Assembly (NCBI RefSeq): GCF_022815605.1
Contig: NZ_JALGRP010000006.1
Location: 182,487 to 246,486 of the forward strand
Origin: Microbacterium sp. VKM Ac-2923
GTDB lineage: Bacteria; Actinomycetota; Actinomycetes; Actinomycetales; Microbacteriaceae
DNA: 64,000 nt
Direction of reading: 5' to 3'
The notes beneath the pieces were generated by a model. That model searched no databases. It was not told where the DNA came from and saw only the letters and a list, made by a program, of their open reading frames with translations. Below are positions 17,080 through 25,308 of this stretch, piece by piece (position 1 is the stretch's first letter; the number at the start of each line of letters is the position of its first letter). Position numbers and translations under genes: made by a program.

Positions 17080-17652
17080 TCAGGCCGCGGGAACCTCGGC
17101 CGGAGCGGTGCGCGCGACCAGCGTCACGAGCGCCTCGATGATCGAGCGGAGGAAATCGGCCGTGCCCTCGTCGGTCACGGTGCCGTCCTCCCCGAAGAGG
17201 CCGGGGGTCGACTGGATGTAGCCCTCGGGCTGACCGAGGACCAGGGCGTTGTAGTGCAGGAGAACCGAGCGGAGGTGCTGCTGGCCGGCGGCGGTGGCGA
17301 TGCCACCCTGCGAGGTGCCGACCACGGCGGTGGGCTTGTCGTTGAACGACGCCTCGCCGTAGGGACGGGCCGACCAGTCGAGCGCGTTCTTCAGCACGCC
17401 GGGGATCGAGCGGCTGTACTCGGGGGTGACGATGATGACGCCGTCGGCATCCTCGATCGCCGTCTTGAACTCCGTCGCGACCGCGGGGAAGTTCCCGTCG
17501 TAGTCGGGCGAGTAGAAGGGGAGGTCCTTGATCGGGATCTCCTTCAGGGTGACGCCCTCGGGCGCGACCTTCTCGAGCGCCTTGGCGAGACGGCGGTTGA
17601 TCGAGGTGCTGGAGATGCTGCCGACGATGTAGCCGATCGTGTAGTCGGTCAC
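17080..17652 (-). CDS. NADPH-dependent FMN reductase family protein
   Basis: 190 aa flavodoxin-like oxidoreductase. FMN-binding motifs: GSISSTSIN near residue 11-19 and TPEYSRSIPGVLKNALDW near 76-93. Such enzymes reduce flavin, quinones or azo compounds using NAD(P)H. GTG start with AGAGAGG upstream. It is a monocistronic unit, convergent with the ECF sigma factor and divergent from the histidine kinase. Confidence 0.88.
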   Translation of the reverse strand: MTDYTIGYIVGSISSTSINRRLAKALEKVAPEGVTLKEIPIKDLPFYSPDYDGNFPAVATEFKTAIEDADGVIIVTPEYSRSIPGVLKNALDWSARPYGEASFNDKPTAVVGTSQGGIATAAGQQHLRSVLLHYNALVLGQPEGYIQSTPGLFGEDGTVTDEGTADFLRSIIEALVTLVARTAPAEVPAA

Positions 17653-17795
17653 GGTGATCCTCTCTGGGATGACGGGGGCGGAGGGCGCCCGGGTTCATTC
17701 ACGTGCAAGCATCTCGATCGAACCTGTATTCCCCGCCCTCTTGACTCCGCCCCACGGGGGATGCAGGTGTCGGACGTCCGCTCTAGCGTGGGGGG

Positions 17796-19055
17796 ATGCC
17801 ACGCCTCACCCGCACCCAGAGACGGGGCGACGCCGTGCTCGCGCTCGTGCTGTTCCTCGGCGGCCTGCTGAGCGCCGTGCTGTCGTCGGTCTCCGGCATC
17901 TACGGCGACGAACAGGGCTCCCTCGCCGTCGCGCTGGGGTACGTCGCGATCCTGGCCGTGCCCCTCGCGTTCCGTCGCCGCTGGCCGTCGGTGACGGCGG
18001 TGATCGTGTCAGTGGCGTACTTCTTCGCGGTGACGTTCCGCATCCCCGAGCTGTACGCGGGCAACATCGCGATGTTCATCGCGCTCTACACGGTCGGCGC
18101 CTGGGAAGAGAACCGGCGGCGCGCCACGATCGTGCGCATCGCGATCATCGTGGGAATGTTCGCGTGGCTGTTCGTGGTGATGTTCCAAGACGCCACGCAG
18201 CCCGTCGACGCCGCGGTCGAGGGCGCGTTCTCGCGCGCCGGCGCCTTCTCGCCGTTCGTGGCGTACCAATTGCTGATGATCGGGGTGAACGCGTTGTTCT
18301 TCGGCGGCGCGTACTACTTCGGCGACCGCTCGCACCAGCAGATGCGCGAGCGTTCGGCTCTCGAGGAGCGCACCGCCGAGCTCGAGGCCGAGCGCGAGGT
18401 GACCGCGGCCCAGGCCGTCGCCCTCGACCGCGTGCGCATCGCGCGCGAGCTGCACGACGTCGTCGCGCATCACGTGTCGCTCATGGGCGTGCAGGCAGGG
18501 GTGGCCCGGTCGCTGCTCGACCGCGACCTCGAATCGGCCCGTGAGGTGCTCACCGGCATCGAAGGATCGGCGCGCACGTCGCTGCACGAACTCCGGCATC
18601 TGCTCGAGACGCTGCGGACCCCCGGCTCCGACAGCGCGCCCGACACCGCACCCACGACGCACGGGCTCGCCTCGATCCGCGTCCTGGTCGACGAAGCCTC
18701 CGCTGCCGGGCTTCCGACCACGTTCAACGTCATCGGCATCCCGGCCCACGATCCGGCGCCCCTCGTGCAGGTCAATCTCTACCGCATCGCCCAAGAGGCC
18801 CTGACGAATGTCCGCCGTCATGCAGGGCCGGATGCGACCGCCGACGTCCGCCTGAGATTCGATCCGGATGCCGTCGAACTCGAGGTGTCCAACACCGGGC
18901 GCCGAGGGTCGTCGACCCCGGGGCTGGGGCAGCTCGGCATGCGCGAGCGCGCCGCCGTCTCGGGCGGGACGATCGAGATGGGACCCCGCGCGCGTGGAGG
19001 ATTCCTCGTGCGCGTGCGCGTGCCCGTCACCCGGGCGGCGGTGGCCCATGTCTGA
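17796..19055 (+). CDS. DesK/NarL-type sensor histidine kinase
   Basis: 419 aa. Six hydrophobic segments fill about 10-185. A coiled linker follows, then HisKA_3 with the phospho-acceptor in RELHDVVAHHVS (about 215-226). The HATPase has QEALTNVRRHA (N-box), a reduced G1 (LEVSNTGR, no DNG) and GLGQLGMRERA. The missing canonical DxGxG is common in this family. There is no large extracellular sensor domain, so the stimulus is probably membrane-related. ATG follows TAGCGT by six bases (17784-17789). It overlaps the regulator gene by 8 bp. Confidence 0.92.
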   Translation: MPRLTRTQRRGDAVLALVLFLGGLLSAVLSSVSGIYGDEQGSLAVALGYVAILAVPLAFRRRWPSVTAVIVSVAYFFAVTFRIPELYAGNIAMFIALYTVGAWEENRRRATIVRIAIIVGMFAWLFVVMFQDATQPVDAAVEGAFSRAGAFSPFVAYQLLMIGVNALFFGGAYYFGDRSHQQMRERSALEERTAELEAEREVTAAQAVALDRVRIARELHDVVAHHVSLMGVQAGVARSLLDRDLESAREVLTGIEGSARTSLHELRHLLETLRTPGSDSAPDTAPTTHGLASIRVLVDEASAAGLPTTFNVIGIPAHDPAPLVQVNLYRIAQEALTNVRRHAGPDATADVRLRFDPDAVELEVSNTGRRGSSTPGLGQLGMRERAAVSGGTIEMGPRARGGFLVRVRVPVTRAAVAHV

Positions 19056-19713
19056 GCTGCGCGTGCTGATCGTCGACGACCACGCGATGATGCGAGCGGG
19101 CTTCCGCACGATCCTGTCGCTCGAAGACGACATCGACGTCGTCGGCGAGGCCGCCTCGGGCATCGACGCGATCGCCGCCGCGGCCGAGCTGCGCCCCGAC
19201 GTGATCTGCATGGACGTGCAGATGCCCGGTATGGACGGGCTGGAGGCCACCCGCCTGCTGACCGCCGATCCCGCCTCGGATGCCGCCGTGCTCATCGTGA
19301 CGACCTTCGACCGCGACGACTACCTGTTCGCCGCGCTCGCCGCCGGGGCGAGCGGGTTCCTGCTGAAGAACGCCGGGCCCGAAGAGCTGGTCTCGGCCGT
19401 GCGCATCGTCGGCGCGGGCGATGCACTGCTCGCCCCCGAGGTCACGCGCCGGGTGATCGCACGCTTCGCGTCACAGGATGGCGGGATGCCGGCATCCGCT
19501 CCCCCGCCCCTGGTTCTGACGGAGCCGCTCACCGAGCGCGAGTCGGAGGTGCTGACGCTCGTGGCCGAGGCGATGAGTAATGCCGAGATCGCCGCGCGGC
19601 TGTTCATCGGCGAGGCGACCGTCAAGACGCACGTGTCGAACGTGCTGCAGAAACTCGGCGCCCGTGACCGCGTGCAGGCCGTCGTCCTCGCTCACCGGCA
19701 CGGGCTGGCCTGA
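19048..19713 (+). CDS. LuxR/NarL-family response regulator
   Basis: 221 aa. The receiver contains VDDH near residue 9-12, phospho-acceptor Asp in MDVQMPGMDG (about D54), T in IVTTFD and K in LLKNAG. The C-terminal LuxR helix-turn-helix reads LTERESEVLTLVAEAMSNAEIAARL and TVKTHVSNVLQKLGARDR. It overlaps the kinase gene and is its cognate partner. The ABC exporter genes downstream are plausible targets, as in many DesRK- and LiaSR-like loci, but an intergenic element separates them. Confidence 0.92.
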   Translation: MSELRVLIVDDHAMMRAGFRTILSLEDDIDVVGEAASGIDAIAAAAELRPDVICMDVQMPGMDGLEATRLLTADPASDAAVLIVTTFDRDDYLFAALAAGASGFLLKNAGPEELVSAVRIVGAGDALLAPEVTRRVIARFASQDGGMPASAPPPLVLTEPLTERESEVLTLVAEAMSNAEIAARLFIGEATVKTHVSNVLQKLGARDRVQAVVLAHRHGLA

Positions 19714-19749
19714 CGCCGACCGATCGCCCCACCCGGCGAGACCCCGTGC

Positions 19750-19989
19750 GGACACAACGCAGGAGATCCGTTGCCGAACCCGCGCGGTGTCGGCCGCAGG
19801 GCTCCTGCCGCACGCGGATGTCCTGCGGTGTGCCCGACGGGTCGCCAGAGGTCCTGCCCGGGTCCCTCTCCGCGGATAGCCGCTGCGGTCCCGGTCCGCC
19901 ACGGACACAGTGCAGGAAAACCGACTCCGGGCACCGGTCGGCAGCCGAAGCCAGCCGAGTGAGCGAAACATCTCCTGCGACGTGTCCCG
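19750..19989. repeat. Two palindromic intergenic elements with a GCAGGA/TCCTGC word
   Basis: In 19714-20050, GCAGGA-type words occur at 19759 and 19912, and TCCTGC at 19803, 19821, 19851 and 19972. The first element runs from GACACAACGCAGGAGATCC to GTCCTGCGGTGTG (19751-19832), with inverted words 18 bp apart. The second runs from GGACACAGTGCAGGA to TCTCCTGCGACGTGTCC (19903-19987). Both are palindromic as a whole. No gene is seen in this gap. Confidence 0.6.
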
Positions 19990-20088
19990 GCCTCCCCCTC
20001 TCGGCGGACGCCACGACCCCCCTCCGGGCGGAGGCGTCACGGCATCGGGATCCCTAGCGTGGGAGACATCGAGAAGAAGGGATGCATC

Positions 20089-20973
20089 GTGCTCGATCTG
20101 AACGGCATCACCAAGAGCTACGGCGGACGCCGCGTGCTCGACGACGTGAGCTTCACCGTCGCCCCCGGGCGGCTGACGGGCTTCGTCGGCGGCAACGGCG
20201 CCGGCAAGACCACCACCATGCGCATCGCGCTGGGCGTGCTCGGCAAAGACGCGGGGACGGTCGCGCTGAGCGGCGCGCCCGTCACCACCGCCGATCGCCG
20301 ACGCTTCGGATACATGCCGGAGGAGCGCGGGCTCTATCCGAAGATGAAGGTCGCCGAGCACATCGCCTACCTCGCGCGTCTCCACGGCTTCGGCAAGGCC
20401 GAGGCGACCAGCAAGGCCACCGCTCTGCTCGAGCGGCTCGGACTCGGCGAGCGCCTCGGCGACCTCGTCGAGACCCTGTCGCTCGGCAACCAGCAGAGGG
20501 CGCAGATCGCGGCATCCCTCGTCCACGAACCGGACGTGCTGATCCTCGACGAGCCGTTCTCGGGCCTCGACCCGCTCGCCGTCGACGTCGTGGCCGGCGT
20601 TCTGCAGGAGAAGGCGGCGGCCGGCGCGGCCGTGCTCTTCTCGTCGCATCAGCTCGACGTGGTCGAACGGCTCTGCGACGACCTCGTCATCATCGCCGGG
20701 GGCACGATCCGCGCCGCCGGCAGCCGTGACGCGCTCCGGGCCCAGCACGCGACCCGCCGTTACGAGCTGGTCTCGGGCGGTGACGCCGGGTGGGTGCGTG
20801 ACGAACCGGGCGTGACCGTGCTCGACTTCGACGGCGGCTACGCCCTCTTCGACGCCGCCGACGACACCATCGCCCAGCGGGTGCTGCGCGGTGCGGTCGA
20901 GCGCGGAGACGTCGCCAGCTTCGCCCCGCAGCGACCCACCCTCGCCGAGATCTTCAAGGAGGTCATCCAATGA
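20089..20973 (+). CDS. ABC transporter ATP-binding protein (NatA-like)
   Basis: 294 aa. Walker A GGNGAGKTT, signature LSLGNQQ (variant of LSGGQ), Walker B LILDEPFSGLD, and switch His in SSHQ. The C-terminal ~70 residues are the DUF4162-like extension seen in Na+/drug exporter ATPases. The GTG at 20089 is preferred to an in-frame ATG 30 bases upstream, since TAGCGT (20055-20060) would place the transcription start between them and AGAAGG gives a ribosome binding site. It is translationally coupled to the permease by a 4-bp overlap. Confidence 0.9.
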   Translation: MLDLNGITKSYGGRRVLDDVSFTVAPGRLTGFVGGNGAGKTTTMRIALGVLGKDAGTVALSGAPVTTADRRRFGYMPEERGLYPKMKVAEHIAYLARLHGFGKAEATSKATALLERLGLGERLGDLVETLSLGNQQRAQIAASLVHEPDVLILDEPFSGLDPLAVDVVAGVLQEKAAAGAAVLFSSHQLDVVERLCDDLVIIAGGTIRAAGSRDALRAQHATRRYELVSGGDAGWVRDEPGVTVLDFDGGYALFDAADDTIAQRVLRGAVERGDVASFAPQRPTLAEIFKEVIQ

Positions 20974-22088
20974 GCACCGTCACCCCGACCGTCCGCCGCG
21001 CGCCCAGCGAACTGCAGGGCATCTGGCTCGTAGCCGAACGCGAGATCGGTTCGAAGCTGCGCAGCAAAGCGTTCGTCATCTCCACCGCGATCCTCATCGT
21101 CGCGGCCCTCGCGTCGGTGGTGTGGGGCGGATTCGCCGCGAACAACGCCTCGGGCAGCGGCATCCCGGTCGCCGTCACCTCGCAGACGCAGAGCGCCGTG
21201 TCGGGTCTCGACGGACTCGAGGTGACCGTGGCCGATAGCGACGACGCCGCCCGCGCCCTCGTCGAGGACGGCACGGCGGATGCCGCCCTGGTCTCGGGAT
21301 CCTCGGATGCCGCGTTCGACTACACCGTCGTGGTGAAGGACAGCGTCCCCTCGACGCTGCTGCAGATGCTGAGCGACACCCCACCGGTGCAGATGCTCGA
21401 CCCCGGCGCCGGGGCGGCGGATGCCCTGCGCTACCTGATCGCCCTCGGCTTCGGCCTGGTGTTCCTGATCGCCGCGTCGACCTTCGGCGGAACGATCGCC
21501 CAGAGCGTGGTGGAGGAGAAGCAGACCCGCGTGGTCGAGATCCTGATCTCGGCGATCCCGGTGCGGGCGCTGCTGGCGGGGAAGGTGCTCGGCAACACGA
21601 TCCTCGCGATGGCGCAGATCGTGCTGCTCGCGGCCGTCGCCGTGATCGGCCTGGCGGTGACGGGTCAGGCTGGCGTGCTCGATGCTCTGGGCGCCCCCAT
21701 CGCCTGGTTCGCGATCTTCTTCCTGTTCGGCTTCATCCTGCTGGCGGCGCTCTTCGCCGCGGCCGCAGCCATGGTGTCACGTCAGGAGGACATCGGGGCG
21801 ACCACGACCCCCATCACGATGCTGATCATGGCGCCGTACTTCCTCGTGATCTTCTTCAACGACAACCCCGTCGTGCTGACGATCATGTCGTACGTGCCGT
21901 TCTCGGCTCCGGTCGGGATGCCGCTGCGCATGTACCTCGGTGACGCCCAGTGGTGGGAGCCGGTGCTGTCACTGCTGATTCTGCTGGCGTCGTGCGTGCT
22001 CGCGATCGGTCTCGCGGCGCGCATCTACCGCAACTCCCTGCTGCGCATGGGCGCACGGGTGAAGCTCGTGGAGGCGCTGAAGGGCTGA
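20970..22088 (+). CDS. ABC-2 type transporter permease (NatB-like)
   Basis: 372 aa. One N-terminal membrane helix (about 30-52), a ~130-residue extracytoplasmic domain, then five helices (about 150-350), the ABC-2 layout of NatB/YhaP exporters. The VVEEKQTRVVEILISAIPVRALLAGK segment is the conserved coupling region. It works with the ATPase just upstream; the substrate (Na+, peptide or drug) cannot be read from sequence. A two-component pair upstream may control it. Confidence 0.9.
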   Translation: MSTVTPTVRRAPSELQGIWLVAEREIGSKLRSKAFVISTAILIVAALASVVWGGFAANNASGSGIPVAVTSQTQSAVSGLDGLEVTVADSDDAARALVEDGTADAALVSGSSDAAFDYTVVVKDSVPSTLLQMLSDTPPVQMLDPGAGAADALRYLIALGFGLVFLIAASTFGGTIAQSVVEEKQTRVVEILISAIPVRALLAGKVLGNTILAMAQIVLLAAVAVIGLAVTGQAGVLDALGAPIAWFAIFFLFGFILLAALFAAAAAMVSRQEDIGATTTPITMLIMAPYFLVIFFNDNPVVLTIMSYVPFSAPVGMPLRMYLGDAQWWEPVLSLLILLASCVLAIGLAARIYRNSLLRMGARVKLVEALKG

Positions 22089-22103
22089 GCCGCAGCCGCA
22101 GCG

Positions 22104-22215
22104 GCCAGGTCCCTTCGACAAGCTCAGGCACCATCGACCACGGTGGCTGAGCCCGTCGAAGCCACCCGCTCCACACGCGGGGCCCGGTCCCCTCGACAAG
22201 TTCAGGGACCTCAGT
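22104..22215. repeat. Dispersed CCTTCGACAAGCTCAGG-type repeat cluster
   Basis: CCCTTCGACAAGCTCAGGCACC, then inverted GGTGGCTGAGCCCGTCGAAG, then a further CCCTCGACAAGTTCAGGGACC, lie between the permease and the convergent VOC gene. The word CCTTCGACAAGCTCAGG is a widespread extragenic palindromic repeat in actinobacteria and other high-GC bacteria. A related cluster lies at 40860-41025. Confidence 0.75.
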
Positions 22216-22221
22216 GCTGAA

Positions 22222-22256
22222 GGGGATGGATGCCGGGCACACAGGCATCCATCCCC
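22222..22256. terminator. Perfect 13-bp bidirectional terminator hairpin
   Basis: GGGGATGGATGCC (22222-22234) and GGCATCCATCCCC (22244-22256) pair perfectly around a 9-base loop. The hairpin lies between the convergent permease and VOC genes, 8 bp from the VOC stop. No T-run follows on either side. Confidence 0.85.
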
Positions 22257-22263
22257 TCCGTCG

Positions 22264-22644
22264 TCACTCCTCGAGAACGGCCAGCACGTTGCCGGCCGGA
22301 TCGCGGAACCACGCGATGAGCGGGCCGCCCTCGCGCATGATTCCCCGGGAGTCCGTGGGCAGGGAGTCATCGTCGTAGATCTTCGTCTCCACGCCGCGGG
22401 AGCGGAGGTCGTCGACGGCGGCCTCCATGTCGGCGACCGGGAAGTTCAGCACCGTGAAGGACGCGGGCTCATGGTGCGGCTTGCCGTAGACGAGCACGCG
22501 GGCACCCGAGCCGAGGTGAAGGGTCAGGAAGCCCGAGCCCTCGAGCACCTCGACGTCGAGCCCCAGGGTCTCGGCGTAGAAGCGATGGGCGGCGTCGAGG
22601 TCGTCGACCGCGAAACCGGAGTACGCGCCGTCGGGGTGGAACAT
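22264..22644 (-). CDS. VOC (glyoxalase/bleomycin-resistance) family protein
   Basis: 126 aa. Two beta-alpha-beta-beta-beta halves are visible: FAVDDLDAAHRFYAETLG and FPVADMEAAVDDLRSRG, ending FRDPAGNVLAVLE. Metal ligands in the usual His and Glu positions are only partly evident. ATG at 22644 is chosen because AAGGAGAG lies just upstream; a much longer open frame on this strand is an artefact that runs through the neighbouring gene. It probably shares a transcript with the 244-aa membrane protein, whose stop lies 15 bp upstream. Confidence 0.85.
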   Translation of the reverse strand: MFHPDGAYSGFAVDDLDAAHRFYAETLGLDVEVLEGSGFLTLHLGSGARVLVYGKPHHEPASFTVLNFPVADMEAAVDDLRSRGVETKIYDDDSLPTDSRGIMREGGPLIAWFRDPAGNVLAVLEE

Positions 22645-22658
22645 GATTCTCTCCTTCG

Positions 22659-23393
22659 TCATCGCGCCACGTAGGCCGTGACGCTCTCGGACAAGCGGAT
22701 GGGGATGCCGTCGACCTCGGAATCGCGGGGGTCGCCGATCGCGACGGTGAGTCGGTCGTCGATGCCGAAGACCGCCGCTCCCTCCTGCGCGCCGATCGCG
22801 CACCCCGCCGACCACGGCCGGTCGTCGCTCGCGGTGAACGTGACGATGCAGCGGCCGACGCCCTCGGCGGGCTGGGCGAAGTAGATGTCGAAGTCGTTGA
22901 CCGTGGCGATATAGCGGGTGCTGCCGGAGTCGATCGCGCTGTCGCGGAGGACGTCGGCCGAGATCGCGTCCTCGATCGTCTGAGGGAAAGTGAGTTCTGG
23001 ATAGATCGCCGCCGCGGGATCCGCCGTGGCGGCGGGTTCGCCGGGCATCGACGAGGTCGCGGCCGAGCCGACGGCGAATCCCACGCCGAGGAGGGCGACC
23101 GCTCCGACCGCGGTGAGCACCCCGCGGAGGACGGGTCGCGTGGCGGGTGCGGCGGCATCCGCAGGGTCGTGGACGCGTTCCGGCTCGTCGATGGAGTCCG
23201 GCCCGTCGACGCCGTCCGGCTCGCGGGGCGCCTTCGTCGGGTCGGCGGGTGGGAGCCGGTCGATGACGCCCGTGGCCGGCCGGGAGCGGTCCTCCAGCTC
23301 GGCGAGCCGCTCGAGCATCGCGGGCGTCGCAGGCGCACCCCCGGCGCCGTACACGCGTTCGCGCAGGCGTCGCAACTCGACGTCGTCGTCCAT
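22659..23393 (-). CDS. Single-pass membrane protein, unknown function
   Basis: 244 aa. A cytosolic Arg/Asp/Pro-rich N-terminus (1-88) starts with a short helix of RsbR-like charge pattern. One membrane helix follows (about 90-112, LRGVLTAVGAVALLGVGFAVG), then an extracytoplasmic domain (about 113-244) with two Cys residues (VGRCIVTF and SAGCAIG) that may form a disulfide. No family motif is recognised. ATG is six bases after TAGAGT (23400-23405), so it is probably leaderless. It is the first gene of a two-gene unit with the VOC protein. Confidence 0.75.
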   Translation of the reverse strand: MDDDVELRRLRERVYGAGGAPATPAMLERLAELEDRSRPATGVIDRLPPADPTKAPREPDGVDGPDSIDEPERVHDPADAAAPATRPVLRGVLTAVGAVALLGVGFAVGSAATSSMPGEPAATADPAAAIYPELTFPQTIEDAISADVLRDSAIDSGSTRYIATVNDFDIYFAQPAEGVGRCIVTFTASDDRPWSAGCAIGAQEGAAVFGIDDRLTVAIGDPRDSEVDGIPIRLSESVTAYVAR

Positions 23394-23413
23394 GCGATGA
23401 CTCTAGGCCGGGG

Positions 23414-25195
23414 TCAGCCGTCGTGGCGCGGGGCCGTGGCATCCAGGGCATCAGCGGCGGCCACCAGCGCCAGGTGCGAAAGCGCCTGCGGGGTGTTGCC
23501 CGCCTGGCGTGCCGCCGTGGGGTCGTACTCCTCCGACAGCAGCCCCAGGTCGTTCGCCACGGCAGTGAGCTTCTTCATCAGGGTGACGGCCTCGTTGCGT
23601 CGACCGCTGTGCGCGTACTGCCCGACGAGCCAGAAGGAGCACGCGAGGAACGGATGCTCGTCGCCCGTCAGGCCGTCGACCCCGGTCGTGCGGTAGCGCA
23701 GCAGCCAGCCGTCGGGCATGAGGGTTTCTTCCATGCGGGCGACGGTGGCCAGCATGCGCGGATCGTCGTAGGCGCAGAAACCCACCTGGGGCAGCACGAG
23801 CAGCGACGCGTCGACCTCGTCGGTGTCGAAGTGCTGCGTGAACCACCCGCCCTCGTGTACGCCGCGCGCGTCGATGTCGGCGCGCACGCGATCGCGCAGC
23901 GTGCGCCAGGCGTCGACCTCGCCGTCGCGCCCGCCGGTCTCGACGGCCCGGATGCCGCGGTCGAACGCCGCCCACACCATCGCCCGCGAGTGGGTGAAGA
24001 AGTGCGGGTCGCCGCGCATCTCCCAGATGCCCAGGTCGGGCTTGTCGACCTCGTGCGCGAGCTGGTCGAGCAGGGCCCGCTGCAGCGACCAGGAGAAGAT
24101 CGTCTCTTCGACCCCGGCATTGCGCGCGGCCTCCAGGGCCACCATCACCTCGCCGATCACGTCGGCCTGGTACTGATCGACGGCGCCGTTGCCGATGCGT
24201 ACGGGCGCCGCTCCCCCGTATCCCGGCAGGCTGCCGAGCTCACGTTCGGGCAGGTCGCGTTCGCCCGCGATGCCGTACATGATCTGCACGTCGGCCGGGT
24301 CGCCGGCGATCGCGCGCAACAGCCACGTGCGCCAGTGCTGTGCGGCATCGAGGTAGCCGTGATCGATGTAGGCGCTCAGCGTGAGCGCGGCGTCACGGAG
24401 CCACACGTAGCGATAATCCCAGTTGCGCGAACCTCCGAAGGCCTCGGGCAGCGACGTCGTCGCCGCCGCCACGATGCCGCCGGTCTCGGAGTGCGTGAGC
24501 GCGCGGAGCACCATGAGCGAGCGCGTGACCAGTGCCGCGTGCGTGCCGGCCGACTGCACGCGGTCGGCCCAGGCGGCCCACCATTCGCGCGTGCGTTCCA
24601 GGGCGGCCTCGACGTCGAACGCCGCCGGAGCGTCCTTCCACGACGGACCCCACGACAGCACCGAATCGACGCTCTCACCGGCCACGGTGGTCCACCGGCC
24701 GCGGTGGGCGGTGTCGACCGCGATCAGACGCGGGCCGCGGATCGTCACGGCATCGGGACCGGCGACGGCGAGGATGACGTGCTCGCCGCCGTGACCGACC
24801 TGCCGCACCCAGGGCACCGCGCGGGCGTAGTCGAAGCGCAGGCGCACCTCGCTGACGAAGTCCACCTCGCCCGACACCCCGACCACGCGTCGCACGACAG
24901 CGTCGACGCCCTCGTCGATCGGCATCGCGTCGTACACGTCGGCGATCCCGGTCGCCGTCTCCCATCGCGTGACGAGCACGAAGGTGTCGCCGTCATAGCG
25001 CCGGGTCGCCCGCGCCTCGCCGTCGGCGGGGCGAAGCGACCATGCGCCATGCGACTCGTCGCCGAGGAGCGCGGCGAACATCGACCCGCTGTCGTAACGC
25101 GGCAAGCACAGCCAATCGACGCGGCCGTCGCGGGAGACCAGGGCGGCGGAGCGGCAGTTGCTGAGGACGGCAAAATCCTCGATCGGAGTCGTCAC
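23414..25195 (-). CDS. Glycoside hydrolase family 15 protein (glucoamylase/trehalase-like)
   Basis: 593 aa. The N-terminal beta domain is the trehalase-like type (IEDFAVLSNCRSAALVSRDG, WLCLPRYDSGS). The (alpha/alpha)6 GH15 domain carries RNWDYRYVWLRDAALT (about 265-280), WEMRG, and a late ACSFWLVGQYA. Likely substrates are trehalose, maltooligosaccharides or glucans; there is no signal peptide, so it acts in the cytosol. GTG at 25195 is chosen: it follows CATGAT by six bases and gives the standard N-terminus. It is divergent from glucose-6-phosphate dehydrogenase, which suggests a shared link to glucose use. Confidence 0.9.
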   Translation of the reverse strand: MTTPIEDFAVLSNCRSAALVSRDGRVDWLCLPRYDSGSMFAALLGDESHGAWSLRPADGEARATRRYDGDTFVLVTRWETATGIADVYDAMPIDEGVDAVVRRVVGVSGEVDFVSEVRLRFDYARAVPWVRQVGHGGEHVILAVAGPDAVTIRGPRLIAVDTAHRGRWTTVAGESVDSVLSWGPSWKDAPAAFDVEAALERTREWWAAWADRVQSAGTHAALVTRSLMVLRALTHSETGGIVAAATTSLPEAFGGSRNWDYRYVWLRDAALTLSAYIDHGYLDAAQHWRTWLLRAIAGDPADVQIMYGIAGERDLPERELGSLPGYGGAAPVRIGNGAVDQYQADVIGEVMVALEAARNAGVEETIFSWSLQRALLDQLAHEVDKPDLGIWEMRGDPHFFTHSRAMVWAAFDRGIRAVETGGRDGEVDAWRTLRDRVRADIDARGVHEGGWFTQHFDTDEVDASLLVLPQVGFCAYDDPRMLATVARMEETLMPDGWLLRYRTTGVDGLTGDEHPFLACSFWLVGQYAHSGRRNEAVTLMKKLTAVANDLGLLSEEYDPTAARQAGNTPQALSHLALVAAADALDATAPRHDG

Positions 25196-25308
25196 CCTCG
25201 GATCATGGCAGAGGCCGCCGACATCGTGGCCGAGCATCGCGATAGTGGCGCCGGTGTGCGCGCTGCAAGCGTCACACCGATGTCGGGAGAGAGCGCTACG
25301 GTGGCCGC

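Noticed and set aside
22264..23451. 395-aa fusion of VOC domain with an Arg-rich N-terminus
   Set aside because: The N-terminal part is an out-of-frame reading of the 244-aa membrane protein gene; a ribosome binding site supports the short VOC protein from 22644.
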